DNA from: an uncultured Clostridia bacterium
GTDB taxonomy: Bacteria; Bacillota; Clostridia; TANB77; CAG-508
NCBI GenBank assembly: GCA_934162535.1
Contig: CAKPJC010000003.1
Coordinates: forward strand, 31,990 to 95,989
Length of the DNA: 64,000 bases
Direction: 5' to 3'
Shown: piece by piece, positions 18,857 through 27,464 of the stretch
Numbering within the stretch: position 1 is the stretch's first letter
Layout: each line of letters starts with the position of its first letter
Program-made: the position numbers and the translations under genes
The notes under the pieces: generated by a model
The model's input: the letters and a program-made list of their open reading frames with translations, nothing else
Databases searched by the model: none
Told to the model about the DNA's origin: nothing

Positions 18857-21800
18857 TTACAATATATTATCTTCTTTGTTGATTCCTTTAAGTATTACTC
18901 CAATTGAATTTGCCTTATCTGTTCCTACTCTTTCTCTAAATTTATCAATTATTGTATCATAACTTTTTTGGTCTTTTGCTTTTTCAGCAAATTGTGCTGC
19001 TATAATTCTTTCAGAATCAGCCCAGTTATTTTCGTTTCCACCATCAACCTTCATTGCTTTTATAATTAAGTCATTATCTGTAATACCGTATTTTCTAAAT
19101 TTATTTGCTGCATCCATTGCTTTGTCAATAGTTGCTTGATCTTGTATCTTAAGTTCCTTAGCATATTTCGCTCTTAGCTCTTTATCGTTTTTAAATTTTG
19201 CATCAGCAAGTTTCTTTTTCATTTCATCTGCTTTTTCTTCTCCTAATGCGGCTTTTGCAACTCCATTTCCAATTGTTTCAAAATCACTCATAGCTGCTTC
19301 TCCAACTCTTGTGCTAATTCCTCCTGTTCCTGCACTCAATGCATATCCTCCTGCTGCACCATATTTTAAAATGTTAGATGGATCCCCTGTTGCTATACCA
19401 ATTGCTGCTCCTAAACCTGCACCAGCTATTGCTCCTCCAATTTTTGCTGCACCTCTTACTGCTTTTCCGCCTTCTCTCCATGTTTTTTCATCTGCTAATT
19501 TTAATCCTGTTCTTTTAGCACCTGTCAACATTCGTTTACCAAATGACCTTGGTTCATAATCACTTATTGGTATTTTTCTTCCGTTAGGTAACGTTACTGT
19601 TGCTGGGTCTACTGGTGACATTCTTATTTGAGGTTGACCTCCTCCATCTGTTCCAAACATAGCATCAAATGTGTCATCATATGCGTCATTATGTTGTTGT
19701 TGAAATGCATTATTGCCTCGTGCTGAACTATTATTAGAACCTGTTCCAAACATAGCATCAAATGTGTCATCATATGCGTCATTATGTTGTTGTTGAAATG
19801 CATTATTGCCTCGTGCCGAACTATTATTAGAACCTGTTGCATTAGGTTGTCCTTGTGTATTTGGATTTTGTGCACTTCTTATTGTAGGAGAACCCGCAAT
19901 TTCCCCTAATAATTTATCTGTATCATATCCTGAATTTGCTCCCCTGTTTTCTAATGCTTTATTATTTGCAAATTTAACTTTATCTCCTCCACCAGCTGCT
20001 TTGCCTTTTTCAAATTTTTCAACCTTTTGTACTCCTTTCATAGCTAATGCTGCTCCTGCAACGCTACCTATAAATCCTGCTGTTGTTGTTTTGTCAAATC
20101 CAAACATCTTTCTTAGGAATTTTTCTGCTGGTAACATAAATCCTAATACTATTAGTGAGTATATTACATTATTTCCTGCTAAGTCAAATGCTGAACTTAC
20201 AAAAACTATGTATATTAATAAGTGGAATGGTTGTATTACTAAGTTAAAAATATATTCTTTTAACCATAAGTCAAATGCTTGCGATTTACCATCACCAATT
20301 TTATCTAGCGGGTATGATACTGCAACTAATGGTGCTATTATTGTTAAAAACATTGTCCACAATAGCCTCTTTGCATATACAAAACAGAAATACGCTGTAT
20401 AAAATACCAATACTAAGAAACACATTGCATACCCTATATATAATAGCGTACCACTTTGTTCTTGTGCTAACATTCTTACTTTTCCCATTAAATTCGTTGG
20501 AACATTCAAATTTCCATCAGAAGTTACATAATCGCTTAGTCCAACCTTTTTCAATCCTTTTACTAGTTCTTCATCAGGTTTATCGACTGATACCGTATGT
20601 AAATTTTGCCCTGCAACATTTGAAAATAGCCCTACTATCATATCTACAAAATTATTGGCAAATATCATTATATATTGCATTACGAAAATCAAACATATGG
20701 CAACTATCCAGTCTTTTATCATTTGCTTATATTTTGCCTTTTCTGAGGCGACACTTGCAATTAATATCCTTATTCCTATATATAACAGTACTATCATTAA
20801 TGATACAACTGCCAGATTTCTTAGTGTATAATACCATTTTGCAACAGTTGCTTTTAATTCCATTGCAGAGTTATTTGCTGAAGTTACTATTCTATTGTCT
20901 ACATCATCTGACGCCCCATCTTTTAAATAGTAATAATATTTTACCTTGTAATTGCTATATTTCTCTAGCTCTGCTTGTGATGCAATATTATTATTAGAAT
21001 CTACTTCTCCAGTTGTGAGTTTTCTCCATTCTTCTGCTGTCATTGTTATAGGATTTTCTGCCGTAGGTTCAAATAATGAATCATCATCTACTGTGGCTCC
21101 TCCGGTATTGGTAATTGTATTTCCTGAAACACTTTGGCTTATTGGCACATTACCAGTAGAATCTTTTAATAAATATGGACATATTTCTGCTGAATTAGGA
21201 CTAGTTCCCTCTTTTACATATTCTCTCTCACTGTCATTTCTTATATATGTTACTCCATTAAACTTAAAACTCTTAACTTTCTTTTCCGTAGTCTCTGTTT
21301 CTGTTCCTTTTTTATATTTGGTAACTGTTCCATCTTCATAAGTGATTTCTAGCTGATCATCTTCAATCCTTGCATTTGAAATAGTAATGTCTCCTCCAGT
21401 TAGTGAATGAGTAAATCTTTGTCCTGTGTCATTTCTATCACTCCAATATATAGCTGCACTATCTGGAACTATTTTACTTGATTGTCCCTTAGATGCCTGT
21501 GAATTTTGCTCTGTCTGTATTGTACCAGCATCTTCTTCTTTCTCTGATGGTTCATATACTGCAACCCTTAATTCTTTAGGATTAAATATATTTACATCAA
21601 ACAGTAATATTTCGCCTCTAAATATTTCCTCTGGACTAATCGAATACGTCGGAATCAGTGTTGTTTCTGGCAGAAACTTACCTGCCACTCCAACATATGC
21701 TACATAAAATATTGCAACTCCTGCTGCAATTTTTGCTAACCCCACTGCACCAGCGACTATTTTTAATGCTGCAACTGCAGCAAGTATGCCCCCCATACTT

Positions 21801-22120
21801 GATACAGCAAGTCCCACTAAAACTACTGCAACAACTACTGATAGAATTGCATAAAGTATTGACTTAGCCGTATCAATTGTTACTGCCGAATCTGTTCCCA
21901 TTATTGCATGTTGTATAATACTTAAAAATGCATCACCTATCCCTAACAATAGGTCTACTACTGGTTCAAGTAATTTACCACCAGTCGCTGCTGCACTTCT
22001 TTTTGTCCCAAATGAGATAGCATCCGATACTGTTGACATTCCAAAGTTAAAAATTACAAACAGTAAGCATAGTGAAACTATTAACTTAAATAAAAATGTT
22101 TTTTTCGTAAAAAACTTCAT
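18857..22120 (-). CDS. Large VirB6/TrbL-like channel protein
   Basis: A 1087-aa polytopic membrane protein. N-terminal signal/helix (13-30), two or three helices about 85-155, a large extracytoplasmic insertion about 155-425 (Thr/Glu/Ser-rich), then five to six helices about 425-690 with the WYYTLRNLAVVSLMIVLLYI block characteristic of Gram-positive VirB6 proteins. The C-terminal ~380 residues are predicted cytoplasmic, hydrophilic and helical, including a perfect 31-aa tandem duplication (about 761-823). It would form the inner-membrane channel with the VirB4 and VirB8-like partners. TrbL-like size is unusual; such long tails occur in ICE-type systems. Confidence 0.85.
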   Translation of the reverse strand: MKFFTKKTFLFKLIVSLCLLFVIFNFGMSTVSDAISFGTKRSAAATGGKLLEPVVDLLLGIGDAFLSIIQHAIMGTDSAVTIDTAKSILYAILSVVVAVVLVGLAVSSMGGILAAVAALKIVAGAVGLAKIAAGVAIFYVAYVGVAGKFLPETTLIPTYSISPEEIFRGEILLFDVNIFNPKELRVAVYEPSEKEEDAGTIQTEQNSQASKGQSSKIVPDSAAIYWSDRNDTGQRFTHSLTGGDITISNARIEDDQLEITYEDGTVTKYKKGTETETTEKKVKSFKFNGVTYIRNDSEREYVKEGTSPNSAEICPYLLKDSTGNVPISQSVSGNTITNTGGATVDDDSLFEPTAENPITMTAEEWRKLTTGEVDSNNNIASQAELEKYSNYKVKYYYYLKDGASDDVDNRIVTSANNSAMELKATVAKWYYTLRNLAVVSLMIVLLYIGIRILIASVASEKAKYKQMIKDWIVAICLIFVMQYIMIFANNFVDMIVGLFSNVAGQNLHTVSVDKPDEELVKGLKKVGLSDYVTSDGNLNVPTNLMGKVRMLAQEQSGTLLYIGYAMCFLVLVFYTAYFCFVYAKRLLWTMFLTIIAPLVAVSYPLDKIGDGKSQAFDLWLKEYIFNLVIQPFHLLIYIVFVSSAFDLAGNNVIYSLIVLGFMLPAEKFLRKMFGFDKTTTAGFIGSVAGAALAMKGVQKVEKFEKGKAAGGGDKVKFANNKALENRGANSGYDTDKLLGEIAGSPTIRSAQNPNTQGQPNATGSNNSSARGNNAFQQQHNDAYDDTFDAMFGTGSNNSSARGNNAFQQQHNDAYDDTFDAMFGTDGGGQPQIRMSPVDPATVTLPNGRKIPISDYEPRSFGKRMLTGAKRTGLKLADEKTWREGGKAVRGAAKIGGAIAGAGLGAAIGIATGDPSNILKYGAAGGYALSAGTGGISTRVGEAAMSDFETIGNGVAKAALGEEKADEMKKKLADAKFKNDKELRAKYAKELKIQDQATIDKAMDAANKFRKYGITDNDLIIKAMKVDGGNENNWADSERIIAAQFAEKAKDQKSYDTIIDKFRERVGTDKANSIGVILKGINKEDNIL
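19651..19836 (-). repeat. 93-bp tandem duplication inside the VirB6-like gene
   Basis: Two adjacent 93-bp copies (19651-19743 and 19744-19836) differ at one position that I can see (T/C in an Ala codon). They encode two copies of a 31-aa unit containing NNAFQQQHNDAYDDTFDAMF. In-frame and nearly identical, so it is a recent duplication. Confidence 0.95.
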
Positions 22121-22131
22121 TTTCTTACTCC

Positions 22132-24090
22132 TTAATACTCATTTCTTGTTCTAGCTTCCACCAGTTTGTTTAAGTTTGTCTCAACAAACTCAAATTCCTT
22201 TTGTGTTGGTGTAATTTTTAAAATAGCTGTTTCTTGTCCTACCTTAAATAATCCCTCACCAATTCCACATGTTACTAAGAAACTAGATTCTCCTTCGCTT
22301 AGTTTAAATACCTCTTTTAAGTATTGTATTTCAGCTTTGTCTTGTGCTAAAAATAGTTTTGTATCTGAAGATGTAAGAACTGCTTGAGCTTCTGGTTTTT
22401 CATAAAAGTCTTGAAATCTTTGTGAAACAACTGCCAAAGATACATTTCTTTTTCTTGCTCTTCTGGCCATTGTATTCAAGAAATCAACTGCCTCTGGGTA
22501 TGGTAATAACATCCATGCCTCATCAACTATAACTCTTTTCTTTCTTGCCCTTCTTCTATCTTCACTATTTTTCTTTACGAATTTTTCCCATATCCATGTT
22601 AGAAGTATTTGTTGTGCAAGTGGTCTTGCGAATTTTTCCTCTAACTGTGATATATCAAGATTTATAAATGGTGCTCCTTCTAGTAATTCAAATGTAGATT
22701 GTCCATCAAAATATGCCATTTGACCATTATACTCTCTTATGTATTGTTTCATTACTTTTAATAAATAACTGTAGTGAAATCTATAATCATCATTTTCATT
22801 ATCTTTTGCTTTTTGTTGTATTCTTTTATACCAAGAACCTATTGTTGGCATTTTTTTCTTTTCCCTATATAGTTTATTTGTTTCATTAAATTTACTACTT
22901 GCCTCATATAAACTATTTGGATCACTTGTTATTCCTCTTCCTGCATATTCTTCTGCAACTGCCTCTGCTATTATTTGTTTTGTCAATTCATTTACTTCTT
23001 GGCTCCTTGTACTACCTCTTGCCATTGTAACTAGTGATTGTGTTACATCTTCAACTTTGTTTTCAATATTTAGTACCGCTCTTTCTCTTCCTGTTATTTC
23101 ATCTTTTGCAACTTCTGTTTCTATATCAAATAAGTTTATAACTGTTTTTGATGTTGGACTAAGTACAACATTTATTCCTCCAAGTGATTCTGCTACAACT
23201 GTGTATTCACCTTCTGCATCTAGTGCTAAACTTTCAATTCCCATTAATAATGATGATCTACTTATTAATGTTTTCATTGTTACTGATTTACCAGCACCTG
23301 ATTTTGCGAATATAACCATATTATAATTAGTTAATGAACTATGGAAATTATCAAATAATATTGGGGTTCCTGTTTGCTTGTTAAATCCCAATGGTATTCC
23401 TGTTGAGTGGCTTACTTCAGATGTTGTAAATGGGAATACTGTTGACATTGACCTCCTGTCAAATGTATGCTCTTTTTTTATTTTGTTTTCCATTAATGGT
23501 AAATTTGATTTAAATGCTTCTTCTTGCATTGCCCATGCTGTTTTTATTCCTACAAGTGATTTAGACATTTCTGTTGATAATAGTTTTGTTAATCTGTCTA
23601 AGTCCTCTAAATTATATGTAAATATTGTTGCTATAACAGATGCTTCATATAATTTGTTAAATCCTGCTGCTATTTCATCTCTTAATTGTTCTGCTTCATA
23701 TCTTTTTTGTGCCAAATTACTTTCTCTATTTATATTTCCTTTATCTGCTGCAACAATTCTTTCTGTTTCTAGTTCATTTATTATTCTATTTAATTCGTTT
23801 TGTGATTTTGCTTCTTGTATTGGGTTTATATATATTGATGTATTTATATCTCCGAAAAAATATAGATCTCTAAATAATTCTGGAAATGTACACATTCTTG
23901 GCAATGTTGATACAAAGAAGCTTCTTGCATATTTTTTAACATTTGAGATTATCTCCAAATGATCTATATTGCTTGCATCAATTCCTGATGGTGCAATTAA
24001 TTCCTTTATGCTTTGTTTTTTGAATAAACTTGCTTGATTTCCATTATACTGTTGTAGATTTCTTTTTTCTTCCTCTTGTTTTCTTGCCAT
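22132..24090 (-). CDS. VirB4-type ATPase, motor part
   Basis: A 652-aa cytoplasmic/membrane-associated ATPase of conjugation-type secretion. Walker A AKSGAGKSVTMKTL (about 263-275), Walker B RVIVDEAWMLL (about 521), and the downstream VSQRFQDF and SSDTKLFLAQD motifs are typical of VirB4/TraE. The start is ATG 24090 with AGGAGG 8 nt upstream. It lacks the usual N-terminal VirB4 region, which is provided by the upstream gene; the two genes overlap by 47 bp. It is followed 12 bp later by the VirB6-like gene. Confidence 0.93.
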   Translation of the reverse strand: MARKQEEEKRNLQQYNGNQASLFKKQSIKELIAPSGIDASNIDHLEIISNVKKYARSFFVSTLPRMCTFPELFRDLYFFGDINTSIYINPIQEAKSQNELNRIINELETERIVAADKGNINRESNLAQKRYEAEQLRDEIAAGFNKLYEASVIATIFTYNLEDLDRLTKLLSTEMSKSLVGIKTAWAMQEEAFKSNLPLMENKIKKEHTFDRRSMSTVFPFTTSEVSHSTGIPLGFNKQTGTPILFDNFHSSLTNYNMVIFAKSGAGKSVTMKTLISRSSLLMGIESLALDAEGEYTVVAESLGGINVVLSPTSKTVINLFDIETEVAKDEITGRERAVLNIENKVEDVTQSLVTMARGSTRSQEVNELTKQIIAEAVAEEYAGRGITSDPNSLYEASSKFNETNKLYREKKKMPTIGSWYKRIQQKAKDNENDDYRFHYSYLLKVMKQYIREYNGQMAYFDGQSTFELLEGAPFINLDISQLEEKFARPLAQQILLTWIWEKFVKKNSEDRRRARKKRVIVDEAWMLLPYPEAVDFLNTMARRARKRNVSLAVVSQRFQDFYEKPEAQAVLTSSDTKLFLAQDKAEIQYLKEVFKLSEGESSFLVTCGIGEGLFKVGQETAILKITPTQKEFEFVETNLNKLVEARTRNEY

Positions 24091-25264
24091 CTGTCTTTCC
24101 TCCTTCTTTAGTTTCTTCCTCAATCTTCTCTATTGCAATGTTTTTCACATCTTCACCAATGTATTGTTCATTTTCTTCTAATATTAGTTTTGCCATTTCA
24201 TCTATGATGTCATCTATATTTTCTTCTTTTTCTTCAAGTTGTTGTTGTATTTGTGTTTTTGCTTCATTAACTTTTTGAACTGCTTTTTCCATTGCTTTTT
24301 GTTCGATCATTTTGTCTAGTTGTTTCATCTTCTTTTCATATACATCTGGTGCTGTTGAATACAATTCATTAAATCCTGCTTTTAATGCCTTATCTAATCC
24401 AAATGTTTCTGCTTCATCTCTGTTGTATGCCATATACATTAGTTCTACTAATTCATTTGTTCTTAATATTTTTCCTCTAACTCCACTTGGTGAAATTGAT
24501 GATATTATTGATTGACATCTTGTATATAATTCTGAAAATGCTATATTTTTTAGCTCTTCTTTATCTAATTTGTCATTTCCTGCTTCTGCTGAGTAGTATG
24601 GTACAATTATGTAATATGTTTTGTTTAATATATTCCTATTTAAACTCATTCTTTCTGTGTCTTGTATTATTGAGCTTCCATATTCCCTCAGATTTGCTTG
24701 TCTTGTTAACTCAAAATATGCTTTTTGTAACTGCTCATTTGTATATGCTCCTGATTCTACCATTTGATTATATCTCATTTCCATATTACGATATTTGTCA
24801 TCTATTTCTTTTAATCTTTCTTTATATACATTTAAACTACTTTCAAGGTTTATTGCTCTTGTTTGTATATACATTTGGATTGGGAATCTCAATGTGTTTA
24901 GAAATTGTACAAAACTTTCTTCAACACTGTTTTTCTCTACCTCTGACATCAAATCATAATTTACGCCTTGACAACCAACTACCATTAAATATCTACTTTC
25001 ATTTCTTTGAACTATCATGTTATCTTCTATGTTGTCAAATTCCATGAATTTGAATATTGATTGTTTGCTTTGCGCTAAGTTAGCATTTTCCTTCATACTA
25101 GAATTTTCTTTTCCTTTGCTTTTAGACATTCCTTGGTTATTTCCTCTTTTTTCTTTTATCTTTATATGTACCAAAAAACATACTAAAGCAACTATTGCAA
25201 TTAAAATTGGTATTAATATATACGCTAATAGTTGTACTACCTGTGTTTTTGTTTGACTATCCAT
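24044..25264 (-). CDS. VirB4 N-terminal-type protein with membrane anchor
   Basis: A 406-aa protein: one N-terminal helix (about 12-33), a domain about 65-330 with SIFKFMEFDNIEDNMIVQ, YLMVVGCQGVNYDL and FLNTLRFPIQMYIQT, then a charged coiled-coil-like tail rich in Glu/Lys ending in a basic RGRKKKS. It matches the pattern of the 185-aa protein at 43214 (SI.K, NY.L, FL...F.IQ..IQ). I read it as the detached N-terminal domain of VirB4. It overlaps the PrgI-like gene upstream by a few bases and the motor gene downstream by 47. Confidence 0.82.
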   Translation of the reverse strand: MDSQTKTQVVQLLAYILIPILIAIVALVCFLVHIKIKEKRGNNQGMSKSKGKENSSMKENANLAQSKQSIFKFMEFDNIEDNMIVQRNESRYLMVVGCQGVNYDLMSEVEKNSVEESFVQFLNTLRFPIQMYIQTRAINLESSLNVYKERLKEIDDKYRNMEMRYNQMVESGAYTNEQLQKAYFELTRQANLREYGSSIIQDTERMSLNRNILNKTYYIIVPYYSAEAGNDKLDKEELKNIAFSELYTRCQSIISSISPSGVRGKILRTNELVELMYMAYNRDEAETFGLDKALKAGFNELYSTAPDVYEKKMKQLDKMIEQKAMEKAVQKVNEAKTQIQQQLEEKEENIDDIIDEMAKLILEENEQYIGEDVKNIAIEKIEEETKEGGKTDGKKTRGRKKKSTTV

Positions 25265-25604
25265 TTATATCTTCCTCCTTTGTATAAACATATATTCTTT
25301 TTTTATTTCTTTTGAAATTTATGTATCTCTTTATTATATCATCTATATTTTCTCCACCCGTTTTTCTTGTTATTTCAAAACTATCTGTATCTGGCATTTT
25401 GAACATTCCTATTACATATCCTATTAATGCAAATATTACTGTTATTACCATTCCAACTAGTTTAAATCCAATAATACTAAATATTAAATAAAATATTAAT
25501 CCTAAAGCACCTCCTATTGCTGTTGTTATTAATGATTTGGTTGAAAATATAAATAGTATTCTTCCTTCTCCTTTGACATTTCTTGGTACATTATATGTTC
25601 CCAT
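25257..25604 (-). CDS. PrgI/TcpE-like small membrane protein
   Basis: A 115-aa protein with the Gram-positive conjugation PrgI-type layout: short N-terminus (GTYNVPRNVKGEGRILF), two adjacent hydrophobic helices about 24-70, then a soluble tail. I start at the second ATG (25604), 5 nt behind AAGGAGG; the first is at 25607. It precedes the VirB4 parts, the usual order in these systems. Confidence 0.8.
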   Translation of the reverse strand: MGTYNVPRNVKGEGRILFIFSTKSLITTAIGGALGLIFYLIFSIIGFKLVGMVITVIFALIGYVIGMFKMPDTDSFEITRKTGGENIDDIIKRYINFKRNKKRIYVYTKEEDING

Positions 25605-25649
25605 CATTTCCTCCTTGGTTTGTATAATATAATTATTCTATTATATTAT

Positions 25650-25692
25650 AACAAAAAAAATCGATAAATGGAAGTATTTATCGATTTTTTTA
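25650..25692 (-). terminator. Internal hairpin terminator between pilin and PrgI-like genes
   Basis: AAAAAAAATCGATAAAT / ATTTATCGATTTTTTT flanks a 7-nt centre; T-tract on both strands. It lies inside the operon and should lower expression of the downstream channel genes relative to pilins. Confidence 0.8.
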
Positions 25693-25710
25693 TTATTATT
25701 TTTATTGAAA

Positions 25711-26094
25711 TTAATTTCCAATGTTTTGTATTAATGTGAATATACCTTTTGTTAATGTTGGTGCTGCAATAACAACTATTGCACCTACAACAAATGGTAT
25801 CATTGTCTTCTTGTATTCTGCTTTTTCTTCTAAGCTTCCCATCATGTATTTTAAGCCTAATACAACTAATATTATTGCACCTACTACAATTCCTACAATT
25901 TGTAGTATATTTAAAATATTACCTCCAAGATTTGTAATTTGATTTGTATTGGCATTACCTGATGAATTTTCCATTTTACCTACAACATCATTTGGATCTA
26001 ATTTAGAAGCTGCAAATACAACGTTTGAACACATTGCTATTACAATTAGTAGTGTAGCTATAAATGTTAATATTTTCATTGTTTTAGTTGACAT
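25711..26094 (-). CDS. VirB2-like pilin 1
   Basis: A 127-aa protein with signal peptide ending near VVFAASKL, a short Asn/Gly-rich segment, and two hydrophobic helices (about 56-78 and 98-118) separated by a basic/acidic loop KYMMGSLEEKAEYKK. This two-helix layout fits VirB2/TrbC pilins. It is the third of three tandem paralogues, sharing GS.EEKA..KK. Ribosome site AAGGAGG at 4 nt. A terminator follows. Confidence 0.8.
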   Translation of the reverse strand: MSTKTMKILTFIATLLIVIAMCSNVVFAASKLDPNDVVGKMENSSGNANTNQITNLGGNILNILQIVGIVVGAIILVVLGLKYMMGSLEEKAEYKKTMIPFVVGAIVVIAAPTLTKGIFTLIQNIGN

Positions 26095-26163
26095 GTTTAT
26101 TCCTCCTTTATTTTTTATTTATTTATTGCAAAATCTGGTTTTCCAGAATTTAAATAACTATTT

Positions 26164-26568
26164 TTATGATAATGTTTTTAATGTATTAACCATAAATCTC
26201 CATATTCCAAATGCTCCAAATATTATTATGCATCCAACTAAATACACAATAAGAGCTTCTTTTATTTTTGCCTGTTCTTCTATACTTCCTGTTATAAATT
26301 TAATTCCAAGTACTGCTCCAATTAATACTGCTAGTACAATTCCTAACATTAAGAATATATTATACATTTTACTAATATTCTCTTGTACATAGTTTTGATC
26401 CATTGCAGGATTATTGTTTTCTTCATTCTTTGCATCATTTATAAAATTTTTCCCCGTGTCTATTATTTCCCCCCAAAAGCCTTCTGCTTGACATGTTGTA
26501 ACAAATACTGGTTGTACTAAAAACATTATGATTATTATTTTTATTATTATTTGGGAAATTTTTTTCAT
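26164..26568 (-). CDS. VirB2-like pilin 2
   Basis: A 134-aa protein with a signal peptide cleaved near TTCQAEGF, then a loop and two hydrophobic helices. The inter-helix loop GIKFITGSIEEQAKIKEAL matches the other two pilins, with Gln for Lys and no Tyr. The N-terminal mature part (NPAMDQNYVQENISKM) differs, so it is not a recent duplicate. Middle of the three-pilin series. Confidence 0.78.
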   Translation of the reverse strand: MKKISQIIIKIIIIMFLVQPVFVTTCQAEGFWGEIIDTGKNFINDAKNEENNNPAMDQNYVQENISKMYNIFLMLGIVLAVLIGAVLGIKFITGSIEEQAKIKEALIVYLVGCIIIFGAFGIWRFMVNTLKTLS

Positions 26569-26589
26569 TTCTATCCCTACCTTTTTCGC

Positions 26590-26979
26590 TTATATATTCA
26601 TATCTAATACATTTGTGGTAAATATATATATTATATTTGGTAGTGTTGTTGCAAGTACTAACATAAATATTCCTACTATATATGGTATAAAGTCCTTTTT
26701 ATATGTTGCTTTTTCTTCAACACTTCCTAACATGAATTTGATTCCTAATCCTGTTGCCACTAACACTCCTGTTACAATTCCAATTCCATTTATTATTCCT
26801 AATACTTTTCCTGCTTTCTCAGCAAATGCATCATCACGTACTAGTGTAGGTGCCCATGTATCTGCATTTTCAAATGGATCCTCTATTTTGGCTTCACATA
26901 CTCCTATGTTAAATATTTGAAAAATTATAAATGTGAATAAAAATAGTTTTAGTATATTTTTAAAATTATTTTTTACCAT
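26590..26979 (-). CDS. VirB2-like pilin 3 (first in operon)
   Basis: A 129-aa protein; signal peptide ending near GVCEAKI, a mature N-terminus with FENADTWAP, and two helices around GIKFMLGSVEEKATYKKDF. First gene of the set 1 operon, with two candidate promoters and a TGTCGAA site upstream. The loop motif shared by the three pilins (G(I/L)K..GS.EE(K/Q)A) is the clearest sign of common descent. Confidence 0.8.
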   Translation of the reverse strand: MVKNNFKNILKLFLFTFIIFQIFNIGVCEAKIEDPFENADTWAPTLVRDDAFAEKAGKVLGIINGIGIVTGVLVATGLGIKFMLGSVEEKATYKKDFIPYIVGIFMLVLATTLPNIIYIFTTNVLDMNI

Positions 26980-27020
26980 TTTATCACCTACCTCTACAGT
27001 TTGCGTACTAGTCTATACTA

Positions 27021-27049
27021 ATTATATACTATTTACCAGCTTCTTGCAA
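27021..27049 (-). promoter_or_regulatory. Proximal promoter of the T4SS set 1 operon
   Basis: Minus strand: TTGCAA (27049-27044), 17-bp spacer, TATAAT (27026-27021), upstream of pilin ATG 26979. Confidence 0.65.
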
Positions 27050-27083
27050 GTTTTTTTTGCATTTTTTACTCAAATATGGTGAT

Positions 27084-27112
27084 ATTATAACAAATTTCGT
27101 ATTTTATTTCAA
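27084..27112 (-). promoter_or_regulatory. Distal promoter of the T4SS set 1 operon
   Basis: Minus strand: TTGAAA (27112-27107), 17-bp spacer, TATAAT (27089-27084). The TGTCGAA site at 27128-27134 lies 15 bp further upstream. Confidence 0.55.
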
Positions 27113-27127
27113 TATTTTTTTTTCATT

Positions 27128-27134
27128 TTCGACA
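27128..27134 (-). promoter_or_regulatory. Putative Spo0A box ahead of pilin operon
   Basis: Exact TGTCGAA followed by AAA (minus strand), just upstream of the distal promoter. Position suits an activator; it also touches the tRNA-Ser terminator. Binding is inferred. Confidence 0.4.
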
Positions 27135-27171
27135 AAAAAAGTAGTGTGAATTTCTTACACACTACTTTTTT
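27134..27171. terminator. Terminator after tRNA-Ser(GCU)
   Basis: Perfect stem AAAAAAAGTAGTGTG / CACACTACTTTTTTT, immediately 3' of the tRNA on the minus strand. Confidence 0.85.
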
Positions 27172-27260
27172 GGCGGAGATGAAAGGGTTCGAACCTTCGC
27201 GCCCATTTCTGGACCTAACTGTTTAGCAAACAGTCCCCTTCACCACTTGGGTACATCTCC
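27171..27260 (-). tRNA. tRNA-Ser(GCU)
   Basis: A class II tRNA of about 90 nt with encoded CCA. Acceptor GGAGATG pairs with CATCTCC; the anticodon arm CTGTTTGCTAAACAG gives anticodon GCU; T-loop GGTTCGAACC. A long variable arm is present. Confidence 0.95.
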
Positions 27261-27264
27261 ATTA

Positions 27265-27306
27265 TTATAATAAAAGTTAGATATTGATTTTATATCTAAC
27301 TTTTTA
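27265..27306 (-). terminator. Hairpin between the two tRNA-Ser genes
   Basis: AAAAGTTAGATAT / ATATCTAACTTTT stem with T-rich tail; probable terminator of the UGA-decoding tRNA. Confidence 0.7.
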
Positions 27307-27307
27307 T

Positions 27308-27399
<92 letters not shown>

Positions 27400-27406
27400 A
27401 AATCTT

Positions 27407-27448
27407 GCGACAGTAATAATATTAGCACATTTTACTGTCGCTTGTCAA
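27407..27448 (-). promoter_or_regulatory. tRNA-Ser promoter overlapped by a 10-bp inverted repeat
   Basis: Minus strand TTGACA (27448-27443), 18-bp spacer, TATAAT-like TAATAT (27424-27419). GCGACAGTAA (27407-27416) and TTACTGTCGC (27432-27441) form a perfect dyad that flanks the -10. It follows the parB stop by 23 bp and lacks a T-tail, so it looks more like an operator than a terminator. Confidence 0.6.
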
Positions 27449-27464
27449 TACTTTTTTTGAAATT

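Noticed and set aside
12930..27260. Set 1 as an ICE integrated at tRNA-Ser
   Set aside because: No integrase, and I found no direct repeat of the tRNA 3' end at the far side.
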